Counted from the stretch's first letter, positions 16,392 to 27,604 are shown. The stretch is 64,000 nt of DNA from Caulobacter segnis (GCF_029543125.1 NZ_JARQWW010000002.1:434001-498000), one strand, 5' to 3'. Numbers and translations are program-made. Notes: generated by a model not told the origin, from the sequence alone.

Positions 16392-18872
16392 TTGCCAAAC
16401 GGAGCGGGCGCCGCGACCTTGCATCGCATCGCCTTCCGATCGCTGGTAGGCCAGGGCTGCACAGCAAAGTTGGGGAGCCGCAAGCTGATTCGCAGAGCCG
16501 CCAGAAGCATCGCCCTGGGTCTTTCGGGCGCCCTTCTCCTCCTCCTTCCCGCCGAAGCTCAGGCGCCGGCGTCGCAAGGGCCCGCCCCGCGCGCCGCGGC
16601 GGCTCCGGCGCGCGCGCCCGTCGCCCCCGGCCAAGCCCCTCCCGCCCCTGCCGCTTTGGCGCAAGCCACGCCCGCTGCGCCGCCCCCCGCCCCGTCGGCG
16701 GGCCCGCAACCGCTGGGCACGAATGCCGTCAGCGCCACCTACGCCCCGGCGCAGGTGCAGTTGGGGCCCTTGGTCGACGCGCCCCTGCCGCCGGACGTCC
16801 AGTCCTTCAGCCTCGCCGATCTGGAGATCAAGAATCCGCTGCGGATGATCAGCGTCGACGGGGAGTTCTCGGTCCCGTTCAACCTGCCGTCCGACGCCCG
16901 GGTCACCGCTTCGAACCTGCGTCTTCGCCTCACCCACTCCACCGCCATGCTGACCGACCTGTCGCAGCTGGTGGTGTACATCAACGACGAGGTCATCAGC
17001 GCGGTGCGCCTGGACGGCAGCGGCGCGGCGGGCATGACCATCGACATCCCCGTGGATCCGGCGCTGTTCAAGCCGCGCAACCGCCTGAACCTGCGCTTCC
17101 TGGGCCATTACACGCGCGGGTGCGAGAACCCGCTGCATCCGTCCCTGTGGGCGGAGATCGACACCCGCGCCTCGCGCCTCAGCATCACCACCACCAGGGG
17201 CGCGCCCCGCCTGGAGCTGGCGCGCCTGCCGGCGCCGTTCTTCGAAGGTCTCCCCGGCGGCCTGAACGTGCCCTTCGCCTTCGGCGGCCCGCCCAGCGAC
17301 GAGGCGCTGCAGTCGGCGGCCGCCGTCGCCTCCTATTTCGCCCTGGCCGCGGACTATCAGCACTTCCGCTTTCCCGTGGCGATCGGCTCGCTGCCGGCGG
17401 GCAACGGCGTGGTCTTCGCCACCTCCAACGAGACGGTGGGCGGCTACGCCGTGGGCCCGGTGAACGAGCCGACCCTGCGCCTGGTGGAGAACCCCGCGGC
17501 GCCGGGCTCGACCCTTCTGCTGGTGCTGGGGCGCGACCGTGAGCAACTGCTGACCGCCGGCCGCACCCTGGCCCTTGGCTCCATCTCCCTGCGCGGGGGC
17601 GGCGCCACGACCACCGCGCCCACCCTTCGCGAGCGCAAACCCTATGACGCGCCGCGCTGGCTGCGCACCGACCGGCCCGTGCGCTTCGGCGAGCTGGCGG
17701 ATCAGAGCGCCATGCAGATCGTCGGCTCCGGCGCGCCGGTCATCGTGCCGATCCGCACCGCCCCGGACCTGTTTCTTTGGCCGAACAATGTGGCGCGGCT
17801 GAAGCTGCGCTACCGCTTCGGCGACGGCGAATGGCTGAACCTCTCCGCCTCGCGGCTCGACGTCTCGCTGAACGGCACCTACGTCAAATCCCTGGGTTTC
17901 CGGGACAGCACCCGCGCCGATGTCTTCGTGGACCGCGTGCCCGGCTACTTCACCTTCAAGGAAGCCAAGGTCGATCTGCCGTCCTACATGCTCTTCGGCC
18001 AGAACGAGCTGAACCTCTATTTCAACATCATTCCCAAGACGGTGGGGAACTGTAAGGGCGAGCTGCCGGTCAATCTGCGCAGCGGCATCGACCCGGACAG
18101 CACCATCGACCTGACCGGCGCCGCGCACTTCGGCAGCCTGCCGAACCTGGCCTATTTCACCGGTTCGATCTTCCCCTTCACCCGCATGGCGGACCTGTCC
18201 GAGACGGCCGTGGTCCTTGCCGGCAACCCCACGCCGGGCGAGCTTGAGACGCTGTTCTCGATCATCGGCCAGGCGGCCGAATCCACGGGCGTAGCGGCCA
18301 CCCGCCTGACGGTGACCCGCAGCTCCGACGCCTCGGTCCTGAAAGACAAGGACGTGCTGCTGATCGGCTCCACCGCCATGGCCGCCGGTCATGCGGAGCT
18401 GTTCTCCAAGAGCCCGTTCAGCCCGACCCAGAGCGGCTTGGCCCGCCGCGCCCAGCTTCTGGACGGCCTGACCCGCCTGTTCGGGGGCAAGGGCGCCGAC
18501 GGCGTTCTCGACGGCCAGGACTTCCGCGGCCTGGCCAGCTTCCGCTCACCCTATGGCGGCCGTCGTGTGGTGGTGGCCGTGCTGTCGTCCGAACCCGGCT
18601 CCCTTCCGGGCACGCTTGCCCGCCTGACCGCGCCCAGCAACATCTTCAAGGTTCAGGGCGACCTGACGGCCGACGCCGCCGACGGGGTGAAGGGTTATCG
18701 GGTCGGCCCGATTTTCTGGCGCGGGACTCTGTCGCCGCTGATCTTCGTGCTGTGGTGGTTCAGCCGCAATCCGCTGCTGCTGGCCATGGGCTTCGTGGGC
18801 GCGGCCCTGATCCTGTCGGGCCCGGTGTTCCTGTTCTACAAGGCCCTCGAGAAGCGCCGTCTGAACGAGTAG
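16392..18872 (+). CDS. bcsB: BcsB-like cellulose synthase regulatory subunit / periplasmic beta-glucan protein
   Basis: Up to 826 residues; the listed start is a TTG, and another in-frame TTG at 16470 would also leave the signal-like segment (RRAARSIALGLSGALLLLLPAEAQA). An Ala/Pro-rich linker follows, then jelly-roll and flavodoxin-like repeats characteristic of BcsB (NPLRMISVDGEFSVPF, QLVVYINDEVI, NRLNLRFLGHYTRGCENP, NELNLYFNIIP). A C-terminal transmembrane anchor spans about 775-818 (TLSPLIFVLWW ... FLFYKALEK). BcsB guides nascent cellulose through the periplasm together with BcsA. No bcsA, bcsZ or bcsC is in this window, which is unusual. A strong terminator follows. Confidence 0.85.
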   Translation: MPNGAGAATLHRIAFRSLVGQGCTAKLGSRKLIRRAARSIALGLSGALLLLLPAEAQAPASQGPAPRAAAAPARAPVAPGQAPPAPAALAQATPAAPPPAPSAGPQPLGTNAVSATYAPAQVQLGPLVDAPLPPDVQSFSLADLEIKNPLRMISVDGEFSVPFNLPSDARVTASNLRLRLTHSTAMLTDLSQLVVYINDEVISAVRLDGSGAAGMTIDIPVDPALFKPRNRLNLRFLGHYTRGCENPLHPSLWAEIDTRASRLSITTTRGAPRLELARLPAPFFEGLPGGLNVPFAFGGPPSDEALQSAAAVASYFALAADYQHFRFPVAIGSLPAGNGVVFATSNETVGGYAVGPVNEPTLRLVENPAAPGSTLLLVLGRDREQLLTAGRTLALGSISLRGGGATTTAPTLRERKPYDAPRWLRTDRPVRFGELADQSAMQIVGSGAPVIVPIRTAPDLFLWPNNVARLKLRYRFGDGEWLNLSASRLDVSLNGTYVKSLGFRDSTRADVFVDRVPGYFTFKEAKVDLPSYMLFGQNELNLYFNIIPKTVGNCKGELPVNLRSGIDPDSTIDLTGAAHFGSLPNLAYFTGSIFPFTRMADLSETAVVLAGNPTPGELETLFSIIGQAAESTGVAATRLTVTRSSDASVLKDKDVLLIGSTAMAAGHAELFSKSPFSPTQSGLARRAQLLDGLTRLFGGKGADGVLDGQDFRGLASFRSPYGGRRVVVAVLSSEPGSLPGTLARLTAPSNIFKVQGDLTADAADGVKGYRVGPIFWRGTLSPLIFVLWWFSRNPLLLAMGFVGAALILSGPVFLFYKALEKRRLNE

Positions 18873-18887
18873 GCGGTCAAGAGCTCT

Positions 18888-18920
18888 GGTCCGCGGCGGA
18901 GAACCTTCCCCCGCGGACCA
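18888..18920 (+). terminator. Intrinsic terminator of the bcsB-like gene
   Basis: TGGTCCGCGG (18888-18897) and CCGCGGACCA (18911-18920) form a perfect 10-base-pair stem. The T-rich CGTTTGCTTCTT follows. Confidence 0.75.
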
Positions 18921-18933
18921 CGTTTGCTTCTTC

Positions 18934-19056
18934 ATGAGCACGTTGATCCGGAACCTGGGCCTCGACCCTGACAGGGTGTCCGATGCGGTGGCCGATTTCA
19001 CCACGGTCTCGCTCTTCGCGCTGGCCGCTGTCGCCATCCTTCAACACGTCGCCTGA
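18934..19056 (+). CDS. Possible 40-residue membrane peptide
   Basis: ATG 18934 to TGA 19054-19056, with an amphipathic start (MSTLIRNLGLDPDRVSDAVADF) and one hydrophobic helix (SLFALAAVAILQHVA). It lies after a terminator and 9 bases before a lipoprotein gene on the same strand. No convincing ribosome-binding site is seen. It is a tentative call based on reading frame and composition only. Confidence 0.35.
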   Translation: MSTLIRNLGLDPDRVSDAVADFTTVSLFALAAVAILQHVA

Positions 19057-19065
19057 GGCCCGCCC

Positions 19066-19491
19066 ATGAGACTGATCCTCGCCGCCGCTCTCACCCTGAC
19101 GCTCGCCGCTTGCGGGGAGCCCGCCGAGGAGAAGGCGCAGAGCAGCGCCGCGGCGCCCGCGCAGCCGACGGCCGCGGCCCCGACCACGCCCCCGCCGGTC
19201 GCGGACACCAGCCGCTGGCTGGGCCGCTGGAACGGTCCCGAAGGCCTGTTCCTCGACATCAAGCCGGGCGCGGAGGCGGGGACGCTCGCCATGACGCTGA
19301 AGGACAATCTCGACACTCAGGCCGACTATGTGGGCCGCCTGGACGGAGACGTGATCCGGTTCGAGCGGAACGGCGCACAGGAGACGATCCGCTTCGGCAC
19401 GGGCGCCGAGACGGGGTTCAAGTATCTCGCCGACCGGACGGATTGCCTGATCGTGATCGCTGGCCGGGAAGGCTACTGCCGCCCGGCCTGA
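19066..19491 (+). CDS. Putative lipoprotein of unknown function
   Basis: 141 residues. N-terminal signal with lipobox LAAC (Cys near residue 17), followed by an Ala/Pro/Thr-rich spacer to about residue 45. A compact domain of about 95 residues follows (RWLGRWNGPEGLFLDI, YVGRLDGDVIRFERNG, DRTDCLIVIAGREGYCR) with two C-terminal cysteines. The pattern of short beta strands suggests a small beta-barrel or lipocalin-like fold, but no family is named with confidence. The residue after Cys is Gly, so outer-membrane sorting is plausible. Confidence 0.7.
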   Translation: MRLILAAALTLTLAACGEPAEEKAQSSAAAPAQPTAAAPTTPPPVADTSRWLGRWNGPEGLFLDIKPGAEAGTLAMTLKDNLDTQADYVGRLDGDVIRFERNGAQETIRFGTGAETGFKYLADRTDCLIVIAGREGYCRPA

Positions 19492-19500
19492 TCGAAGGCT

Positions 19501-20814
19501 CTACAGCCAGCGGGTGACGAGCAAAGTGGCCCCGCCCTTGGCGCGGACGCTCATGGGGCCGTCGAGGTCGAAGCGGTCGCCGCTCTTGTGGCGCTTGGGC
19601 TCGCCCTCGATCTTGCCCGCCAGCACCTGGACGGTGCCTGCGGGCAGGACGGCGGCGGCCTGGTCGTCCAGGCGCCAGATTTCCACCTCGGCGCCGTTCT
19701 CCTTAGTCACCGGCTGCTTGGCCACGCCGCCGCTGGCGCTGATCAGGTGGCGCTGGACGATGTGACGCCCGCCCTCCTTCAGCTTGTCGACGAGGGTCTT
19801 GACGCTCTGGGCGTCGTCGCGGCGGCAGACCAGCACCGCGTCAGGCTCGGCCACGATCAACAGGTCGGTGACGCCGATGGCGCCCACGAAGGGGCCGTTG
19901 GAGCGGGCGAGCACGCCTTCGGTGCGGATCAGCTGCACGTCGCCGCTGGCGCTGTTGCCCGCCTCATCGCGCGGCGAGGCGTCCCAGATGGCGTCCCAAG
20001 CGCCGAGATCCGACCAGGTGAAGCCCGCCGGCGCCACGGCCGCCTTGCGGGTGCGCTCCATGACAGCGAAGTCGAGGGATTTCTTGGCCGCGCCGGCGAA
20101 GGTGTCGCGGTCCAGCCACAGGGCCTGGCCGTCACGGCGCCCCCAGTCGACCGACTCGCGGGCGGCCTGAGCGATGGTGGGCTCGAACTCGGCCATCTCC
20201 TCCATCAGCACGTCGGCGCGGAAGGCGAAGTTGCCGCTGTTCCAGAGGTAACCTTCCGCCAGGTACTTCTCGGCGGTCTTGCGGTCCGGCTTCTCGACGA
20301 AGGCGTCCACGCGCTGAACGCCGCCCTCCAACGTCTCGCCGGGGCGGATGTAGCCGTAGCCGGTGGCCGGGTCGGTGGGCTCGACGCCGAAGGTGACGAT
20401 GTGGCCGTCGGCGGCCGCCTTGGCCGCCACCGCGGCCGCCTGCTGGAAGATCTCGGATTCGGCGATGTGGTGGTCGGCGGCGAGCATCAGCATGACGCCC
20501 TTGGGCGCCAGGGTCTGGACATAGGCGGCGGCGGCGGCGATGGCCGGGCCGCTGTCGCGGGCCTCCGGCTCCACCAGCACGGTCACCCGCACGCCGATCT
20601 CGGCGGCCTGGCGCAGCACCTGCTCCAGCATGTTGCGGCCGGTGACGATCACCGGCTCCTCGGCGCCCGGCATCTCGCGCAGGCGCTTCAAGGTCTCCTG
20701 GTAAGACGAGCTCTCGCCGATCAGCTTGAGGAACTGCTTGGGACGGTCAGGACGCGAGGCCGGCCAAAGGCGCGTGCCAGAACCGCCGCAGAGGATCACC
20801 GGATAAAGCGACAT
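19501..20814 (-). CDS. manC: Mannose-1-phosphate guanylyltransferase (ManC/CpsB type)
   Basis: 437 residues. Nucleotidyltransferase signature LCGGSGTRLWPASRPDRPKQF at the N-terminus, AADHHI, GYIRPGE, FVEKPD and WNSGNFAF in the middle. The C-terminal region (from about 355) is a short cupin-like domain, shorter than the full isomerase domain of bifunctional enzymes. It makes GDP-mannose from mannose 1-phosphate and GTP, the precursor consumed by the Gmd/Per/PerB enzymes 20 kb away for the perosamine O-polysaccharide. The upstream 120 bases contain several short inverted repeats but no clear promoter. Confidence 0.92.
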   Translation of the reverse strand: MSLYPVILCGGSGTRLWPASRPDRPKQFLKLIGESSSYQETLKRLREMPGAEEPVIVTGRNMLEQVLRQAAEIGVRVTVLVEPEARDSGPAIAAAAAYVQTLAPKGVMLMLAADHHIAESEIFQQAAAVAAKAAADGHIVTFGVEPTDPATGYGYIRPGETLEGGVQRVDAFVEKPDRKTAEKYLAEGYLWNSGNFAFRADVLMEEMAEFEPTIAQAARESVDWGRRDGQALWLDRDTFAGAAKKSLDFAVMERTRKAAVAPAGFTWSDLGAWDAIWDASPRDEAGNSASGDVQLIRTEGVLARSNGPFVGAIGVTDLLIVAEPDAVLVCRRDDAQSVKTLVDKLKEGGRHIVQRHLISASGGVAKQPVTKENGAEVEIWRLDDQAAAVLPAGTVQVLAGKIEGEPKRHKSGDRFDLDGPMSVRAKGGATLLVTRWL

Positions 20815-20935
20815 GGAATATACACAGCCTCCCGAACAGGCTTCCCGAACGCGCCGGAAGCCTCGCCGTTCCCGGCCGAACTTGCGTTTAAACTAAAGCT
20901 TGGCCTTGGGAAGCCGCAATGCCGACATTCCGGCC

Positions 20936-22978
<2,043 letters not shown>

Positions 22979-23028
22979 GGGCCCTCTTCTAACGCCATAG
23001 CGTCAAAAAGCCCTAACGAGGTTCATGT

Positions 23029-23250
23029 TCACGCGTGCCGCGAAGCGCGGCGCCAAAGAACGCGGAAGCGGCGGCTGATGGAGGCGTCCTCGAACATCAC
23101 CTTGCGGCCGCCCGCGCCGTCGGCGTGGACCATGATGAAGGGATAGCCGTTCTCGGAGAGGAAACCCTGGATGAACTGCGACAGGCGCGCTTCGTCCTCG
23201 ACGTGCGCCAGCCGAACCTCGGTCGTGTCGCTCAGGGTTGCGCTCATCAT
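23029..23250 (-). CDS. Hypothetical protein, 73 residues
   Basis: The start is set at the Met-Met pair (23250) because GGAGG precedes it by a good distance; an ATG 18 bases further upstream is also in frame. The product has an alpha/beta pattern: EVRLAHVEDEARLSQFIQ, then GYPFIMVHADG, VMFEDASISRRF, ending in a basic tail (RRASRHA). No signal peptide or membrane helix is present. No family is recognised. Confidence 0.55.
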   Translation of the reverse strand: MMSATLSDTTEVRLAHVEDEARLSQFIQGFLSENGYPFIMVHADGAGGRKVMFEDASISRRFRVLWRRASRHA

Positions 23251-23362
23251 CGGAGCCTCCGCCTTCATTAAGGTTCAGCTAACCACTTTCTCGCAGGCGC
23301 GAAAAGAGTTCGCTGTCGCAAAACTTCCACGCAGGGAATGACGTCGCAATACCGTAAGTTCC

Positions 23363-24433
23363 CTAGTGACCGCCGGTATCAATGCGCGCGACCACCGACA
23401 TGCCTGGGCTGAGACGGTCGAGACCCGGCTGACCGGGGTCAAGGGCGATGCGCACCGGCAGGCGCTGCGCCACCTTAGTGAAGTTGCCGGTGGCGTTGTC
23501 CGGACGGATGACGCTGAACTCCGAACCCGTGGCCGGAGCGATGCGCTCCACCCGCCCGTGCAAGGTGGTGTCGAGTGCGTCCACCGACAGCTCAGCCGGC
23601 TGGCCGACCCGGACCCGTTTCATCTGGGTCTCCTTCAGATTGGCCGTGACCCAGATTCGGTCGGGCACCAGCGCCATCAGTTGGGCGCCCACCGCGACCT
23701 GCTGCCCCAGGCGGACGCTGACCTCGCCCAGCTTGCCGGCGCGCGGCGCGACAATGCGGGTGTTTTGAAGATCGATGCGGGCGAGGGACACCTGGGCTTC
23801 AGCGTTCTCCACGGCCGCCTCCAACGCCTCGCGATTGACCACCGCGGTGGCGACGCCGGTCCCGGCGATGGATTGCTGGGCGCGGGCCTGGGCCACCTGG
23901 GCCTCCGCCGCGCGCAGGGCCGCGCGGGTGATGTCCACCTGGGCCTGGGCCACCCATCCGCCTTCGAACAGGGTCTGGGCGCGTCTGGCGTCGGCGCGGG
24001 CGCGCACCGCCTGCGCCTCCGCACCGGCCACGCCCGCCGCGCTCTGCGCCACGCCGCCCCGCGCCGAGGACTGGGCCTGGGCGGAATTGGCCAGATTGGC
24101 TTTGGCCGCATGCAGCGCGGCCTGCGCCTGCTCCAGCCGCTGGCGATAGATGCGGTCATCGATGGTGGCCAGGACCTGGCCTTGGGTCACCGTCTGGAAG
24201 TCCTGCACCGGGACCGCCGTGACATAGCCGGTCACCTGCGGGCTGATCACCGTCACCTGCCCCCGGACGTAGGCGTTGTCCGTGGTCTGCACCGCGCCGG
24301 AGAACGGCGGCAGCTTCCAGGCGTAGAGGATGAGGATGGCGCCCAGCAGGCCGACGGCGGCCAGGACGATGGTCCAGAGCACCTTGCGGCGGGGCGTGGC
24401 GGGGGTGGCAGGGGTGGCAGGGGTGTCTGTCAT
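23363..24433 (-). CDS. EmrA-type membrane fusion protein (HlyD family)
   Basis: 356 residues. Short Thr/Pro-rich N-terminus (TDTPATPATPATP), one transmembrane helix (about 17-40), then TDNAYVRGQVTVISPQVTGYV, the lipoyl-like half-motif of EmrA proteins. A long Ala/Gln-rich coiled-coil hairpin (about 90-205) follows, then TRIVAPRAGKLGEV, the second lipoyl half. It links an inner-membrane MFS pump to an outer-membrane channel. It is the third gene of tetR-MFS-emrA, 12 bases after the pump gene. No TolC gene is in the operon; the nearest is rsaF at 33.8 kb. Confidence 0.9.
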   Translation of the reverse strand: MTDTPATPATPATPRRKVLWTIVLAAVGLLGAILILYAWKLPPFSGAVQTTDNAYVRGQVTVISPQVTGYVTAVPVQDFQTVTQGQVLATIDDRIYRQRLEQAQAALHAAKANLANSAQAQSSARGGVAQSAAGVAGAEAQAVRARADARRAQTLFEGGWVAQAQVDITRAALRAAEAQVAQARAQQSIAGTGVATAVVNREALEAAVENAEAQVSLARIDLQNTRIVAPRAGKLGEVSVRLGQQVAVGAQLMALVPDRIWVTANLKETQMKRVRVGQPAELSVDALDTTLHGRVERIAPATGSEFSVIRPDNATGNFTKVAQRLPVRIALDPGQPGLDRLSPGMSVVARIDTGGH

Positions 24434-24445
24434 GATTGTTTTCCG

Positions 24446-26125
24446 TCAGGCGGCCGCATCGGTGGCGGCCTCCGCCGCTTCCTTGGCGGCGGCGCGGCGC
24501 GCCGCGATGCGCGGGCGCAGGTGGACGATCGTCACCCACACAGATCCCGCAGCAGCGGCGGCGGCGATGAGCAGGAAGACGTCGTTGTAGGCGAGGACGT
24601 TGGCTTGCTGGGCGATCTGCTGGCTGAGCAGCTTCATGCCTTCGAGATTGCGGGCGGCGGGATCGACCACGACCCGGGCGTAGGCGCCGGACAGCTGTTG
24701 CAGGCGCAGCACCACCTGCGGGTCGCCGAGGTTCACCGCCTCAGTCAGTTGGCTGGAGTGGAACTTCTCGCGAAGAGTCTGGACCGTGCCGACGATGGCG
24801 CCGCCGGCCAGGCCGCCGACGTTCTGGGCGATCGAGAACAGGACGATGAAGCTCACGAGGTTCTGCGCCCCCTTGGCCATCACCTGGGAGATGCCGATCA
24901 GCAGGGCCGGACCGATGAAGAAGGCCGAGGCGAAGGCCAGCAGGCTTTGGGTGAGAAAGAGGTTCTGCGGCCGCGTCAGGACGGTGGCGTGGCTGTCGAT
25001 GAAGGCGCCCACGGCGATCAGGGCGAGCGCGATGGCGATCGGCTTGTTCAGCTTGGTCACGTTCAGGGTGAAGGCGCTGGTCAGGGTGCCGGCGATCATG
25101 GCCGCCAGGATCACCCAGAACAGGCCGTGCATCTGATCAGGGCCCAGGCCCATCTGCTGCAGGAAGCCCACGGCGCCGGAGGTCTGCTCCGACAGCACGA
25201 TGCGGACCAGAAGGATCGCCAGGACCAGCCGGATGATGTCGCCGCTGGCCATCCAGTGCAGGTTGATCAGCGGATGCTTGCGGTTGAACTCGATGATCAG
25301 GGCCGCCGACAGCAGGATCATCGACCCGGCCAGGGCCCAGCCGATCCAGGCCGCCTCCGTCCACCAGACGATGCGGCCCAGGCCCAGCACCGCGCACAAC
25401 ATGGCCACGCCCGGCGCGAAGAGGGCGAAGGTCACAAAATCCAGACGGTCATAGGCCCTCAGCCGCTCCGACGGCGGCAGCCGCAGGGCGAACACCGCCG
25501 CCAGCGAGGCCAGGGCCATGCCCAGCTCGAACAGATGCATCGCCCGCCACTGGTCGAGGTCCAGCAGATGGCTGGAGAAGATCCGCGCCAGGGGCAGGGC
25601 GAAGCTGCTCAGGCCGATGCCGATGATCAGCCCCTTCAGCCGATGCGCGGCCGGGAAGGCCTGGATCAGATAGAGGAAGCCGAGCGTCGACATGCCCGCG
25701 GCGCACATGCCGGCCACGGCACGCAGGACGATCGCCGAGGTGAAGCTGCTGATGAACAGGTTGCCGATGCTGACCAGGACGAAGACGCCCAGGATCATCC
25801 GGGTGAACAGCTGAAGCCCGTACTGCATGCGAAACTTGATCAGCAGCAGGTTCATGCAGGCGTTGGTCATGACGAACACCACCGGCAGCCAGGCGGCCTC
25901 CGCCGTCGTGGCGCCGAGCGCGCCGGCCAGCTGCGGCAGGTTGGCGGTCACCACCGCATTGCCGAGGCTGCCGGTGATGGCCACGAGCACGCCGACGGCG
26001 GCGTAGGCCATGCGGCGCGCGGCGGGATGATCCGGCGTGGCGGGCGAGCCCGGAAACTGCGGCCGCTCGTGCGGCTGCAGCGTGGCGAAATACTCGGCCC
26101 AGGGAAGGTGGTGACCTCTGCTCAT
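24446..26125 (-). CDS. EmrB-type multidrug efflux MFS transporter (DHA2-like)
   Basis: 559 residues with about fourteen hydrophobic segments, the 14-TM DHA2 size. Features: charged N-terminal tail, then VLVAITGSLGNAVVTANLPQLAG, and conserved Trp/Pro in the first loop (EAAWLPVVFV). The first gene in the operon, tetR, overlaps its start by 4 bases. Together with the HlyD-type adaptor downstream it would export hydrophobic compounds across both membranes using the proton gradient. Substrates are unknown. Confidence 0.9.
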   Translation of the reverse strand: MSRGHHLPWAEYFATLQPHERPQFPGSPATPDHPAARRMAYAAVGVLVAITGSLGNAVVTANLPQLAGALGATTAEAAWLPVVFVMTNACMNLLLIKFRMQYGLQLFTRMILGVFVLVSIGNLFISSFTSAIVLRAVAGMCAAGMSTLGFLYLIQAFPAAHRLKGLIIGIGLSSFALPLARIFSSHLLDLDQWRAMHLFELGMALASLAAVFALRLPPSERLRAYDRLDFVTFALFAPGVAMLCAVLGLGRIVWWTEAAWIGWALAGSMILLSAALIIEFNRKHPLINLHWMASGDIIRLVLAILLVRIVLSEQTSGAVGFLQQMGLGPDQMHGLFWVILAAMIAGTLTSAFTLNVTKLNKPIAIALALIAVGAFIDSHATVLTRPQNLFLTQSLLAFASAFFIGPALLIGISQVMAKGAQNLVSFIVLFSIAQNVGGLAGGAIVGTVQTLREKFHSSQLTEAVNLGDPQVVLRLQQLSGAYARVVVDPAARNLEGMKLLSQQIAQQANVLAYNDVFLLIAAAAAAGSVWVTIVHLRPRIAARRAAAKEAAEAATDAAA

Positions 26126-26673
26126 GAGCGGGTCCTGAGCCCCTCCAGAACAATCATACGCGCTCTTTGACTCATGGCCCGGGGATCAGTTCCCACCGCA
26201 TTGGCGGCGGAGCTGAGCATCAGGGCGATGGCGCGGATATCCTCGGGCCCAAGGTCGGATCGGACCAGGCCCGCGGCCTGTGCGCGGGCCAGGGGCGGAC
26301 CGCCGGCCTCCACCAGGGTCCGGCGCAGCTGGGCCAGCATCTCGGCGGAGCTTGGGGCGCGCAGGGCGGCCGCGAGGCCCGCGTTGCGCACCTGCAATTC
26401 GGCGAGGTCCTCGATGAAGGCGAAGAAGGCCTGCGGATCATCGCCCAGCGCGCGCGTGCGCTGCGCCAACTGCTCCAGCTGGTCGATGAACACCGCCAGG
26501 GCCAGGACATAGCGGTCGGCGAAGTTGCGATAGAGGGTGGCGCGCCCGACCCCCGCGCGCTCGGCGATCAGGTCGAGGGGCGCTTCCAGCCCCGATTCCG
26601 CGAAAACCGTCCGCGCCGCTTCAAGAATATGGGCGCGACGGCGGGCGGCGTCCTGGCGAAGGGGGCGTGTCAT
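26122..26673 (-). CDS. TetR family transcriptional repressor of the efflux operon
   Basis: 183 residues. N-terminal helix-turn-helix (about 10-56: ILEAARTVFAESGLEAPLDLIAERAGVGRATLYRNFADR) matches the TetR pattern; the C-terminal two-thirds is a helical ligand-binding domain. A perfect 14-base inverted repeat begins 5 bases upstream of its ATG, so it very likely represses its own operon. The gene overlaps the start of the MFS gene (ATGA). Confidence 0.92.
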   Translation of the reverse strand: MTRPLRQDAARRRAHILEAARTVFAESGLEAPLDLIAERAGVGRATLYRNFADRYVLALAVFIDQLEQLAQRTRALGDDPQAFFAFIEDLAELQVRNAGLAAALRAPSSAEMLAQLRRTLVEAGGPPLARAQAAGLVRSDLGPEDIRAIALMLSSAANAVGTDPRAMSQRARMIVLEGLRTRS

Positions 26674-26677
26674 GGCC

Positions 26678-26707
26678 GATTAAGTGGACACGAGTGTCCA
26701 CTTAATC
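26678..26707. promoter_or_regulatory. Palindromic TetR operator
   Basis: GATTAAGTGGACAC and GTGTCCACTTAATC are perfect 14-base arms around a GA spacer. The site lies directly before the tetR start codon, where repressor binding would block transcription or translation of tetR-MFS-HlyD. Confidence 0.85.
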
Positions 26708-26731
26708 AAGCCGAAGGTTCGGAAAAGTCGA

Positions 26732-27604
26732 TCAGGCCTTGAGCAGGGCCTCGACCGCGGCGCGGGCGCCGGCGGCCAGTTCCGGGCGCTTCAGGGCCAG
26801 GCCGACATTGGCGCGCAGCAGGCCGATCTTGTCGCCGCAGTCATAGGTCGCGCCTTCATATTCGTAGGCGTGGAAGTCCTGCACGCCCATCAGGCGGGCC
26901 ATGGAGTCCGTGAGCTGGATCTCGTTGCCCGCGCCCTTCTCCTGGGCGGCCAGCAGGCCGAAGATTTCCGGCTGCAGGATGTAGCGGCCGGCGATGGACA
27001 GGTTGGAGGGGGCCGTGCCTTGCGGCGGCTTCTCGACCATGCCCGACATGGTGGCCAGGCGGCCGTCGATCTTGCTCGGGGCGACCACGCCGTACTTGTG
27101 GGTGTCCTCCATGGGCACCTGCTCGACGGCGACGATGTTGCCGCCCACGCGGTTATAGACATCGACCAGCTGGCTCAGGGCGCCCGGCTCGCCGTCGATG
27201 ATCACGTCGGGCAGCAGGACGGCGAAGGGCTCGTCGCCGATGATGTCGCGGGCGCACCACACGGCGTGGCCCAGGCCCAGGGGCTGCATCTGGCGCACGA
27301 AGCTCATCTCGCCGGCCTTGGGCAGCTCGTCCCGGAGCTGCTTGAGGATGGCGGTCTTGCCCTTGGCCTCCAGCTGCGCCTCCAGCTCGACCTGGTGATC
27401 GAAGTAGTCCTCGATGGCGCCCTTTGAGCGGCCGGTGACGAAGACGAAGTGCTCGATGCCGGCGGCGCGGCCCTCGGCGACGATGTAGGACAGGATCGGC
27501 CTGTCGACGACGTTCAGCAGTTCCTTGGGCGTCGTCTTGGTCCCTGGCAGGACGCGGGTTCCAAGGCCGGCGACCGGCAGGACGGCTTTACGGACAGGCT
27601 TCAT
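26732..27604 (-). CDS. galU: UTP-glucose-1-phosphate uridylyltransferase
   Basis: 290 residues, the usual GalU length. Nucleotidyltransferase motif PVAGLGTRVLPGTKTTPKE at residues 10-28, then ILSYIVAEGRAAGIEHFVFV, LPDVIIDGEP and VEKPPQG. It makes UDP-glucose for LPS and other glycans. Preceded by GGAGGAATT on the coding strand, a strong ribosome-binding site. It reads towards the efflux operon and ends 25 bases after the palindromic operator. Confidence 0.94.
   Translation of the reverse strand: MKPVRKAVLPVAGLGTRVLPGTKTTPKELLNVVDRPILSYIVAEGRAAGIEHFVFVTGRSKGAIEDYFDHQVELEAQLEAKGKTAILKQLRDELPKAGEMSFVRQMQPLGLGHAVWCARDIIGDEPFAVLLPDVIIDGEPGALSQLVDVYNRVGGNIVAVEQVPMEDTHKYGVVAPSKIDGRLATMSGMVEKPPQGTAPSNLSIAGRYILQPEIFGLLAAQEKGAGNEIQLTDSMARLMGVQDFHAYEYEGATYDCGDKIGLLRANVGLALKRPELAAGARAAVEALLKA

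Noticed and set aside
19501..20814. ManC as a bifunctional enzyme with full phosphomannose isomerase activity
   Set aside because: The C-terminal cupin part is too short to assign isomerase activity; the AGE-family protein at 13.4 kb is a better candidate.
23366..26170. 934-codon plus-strand open frame over the efflux operon
   Set aside because: Antisense shadow of clear EmrA and EmrB homologues; His/Gln/Asp-biased with no domains.
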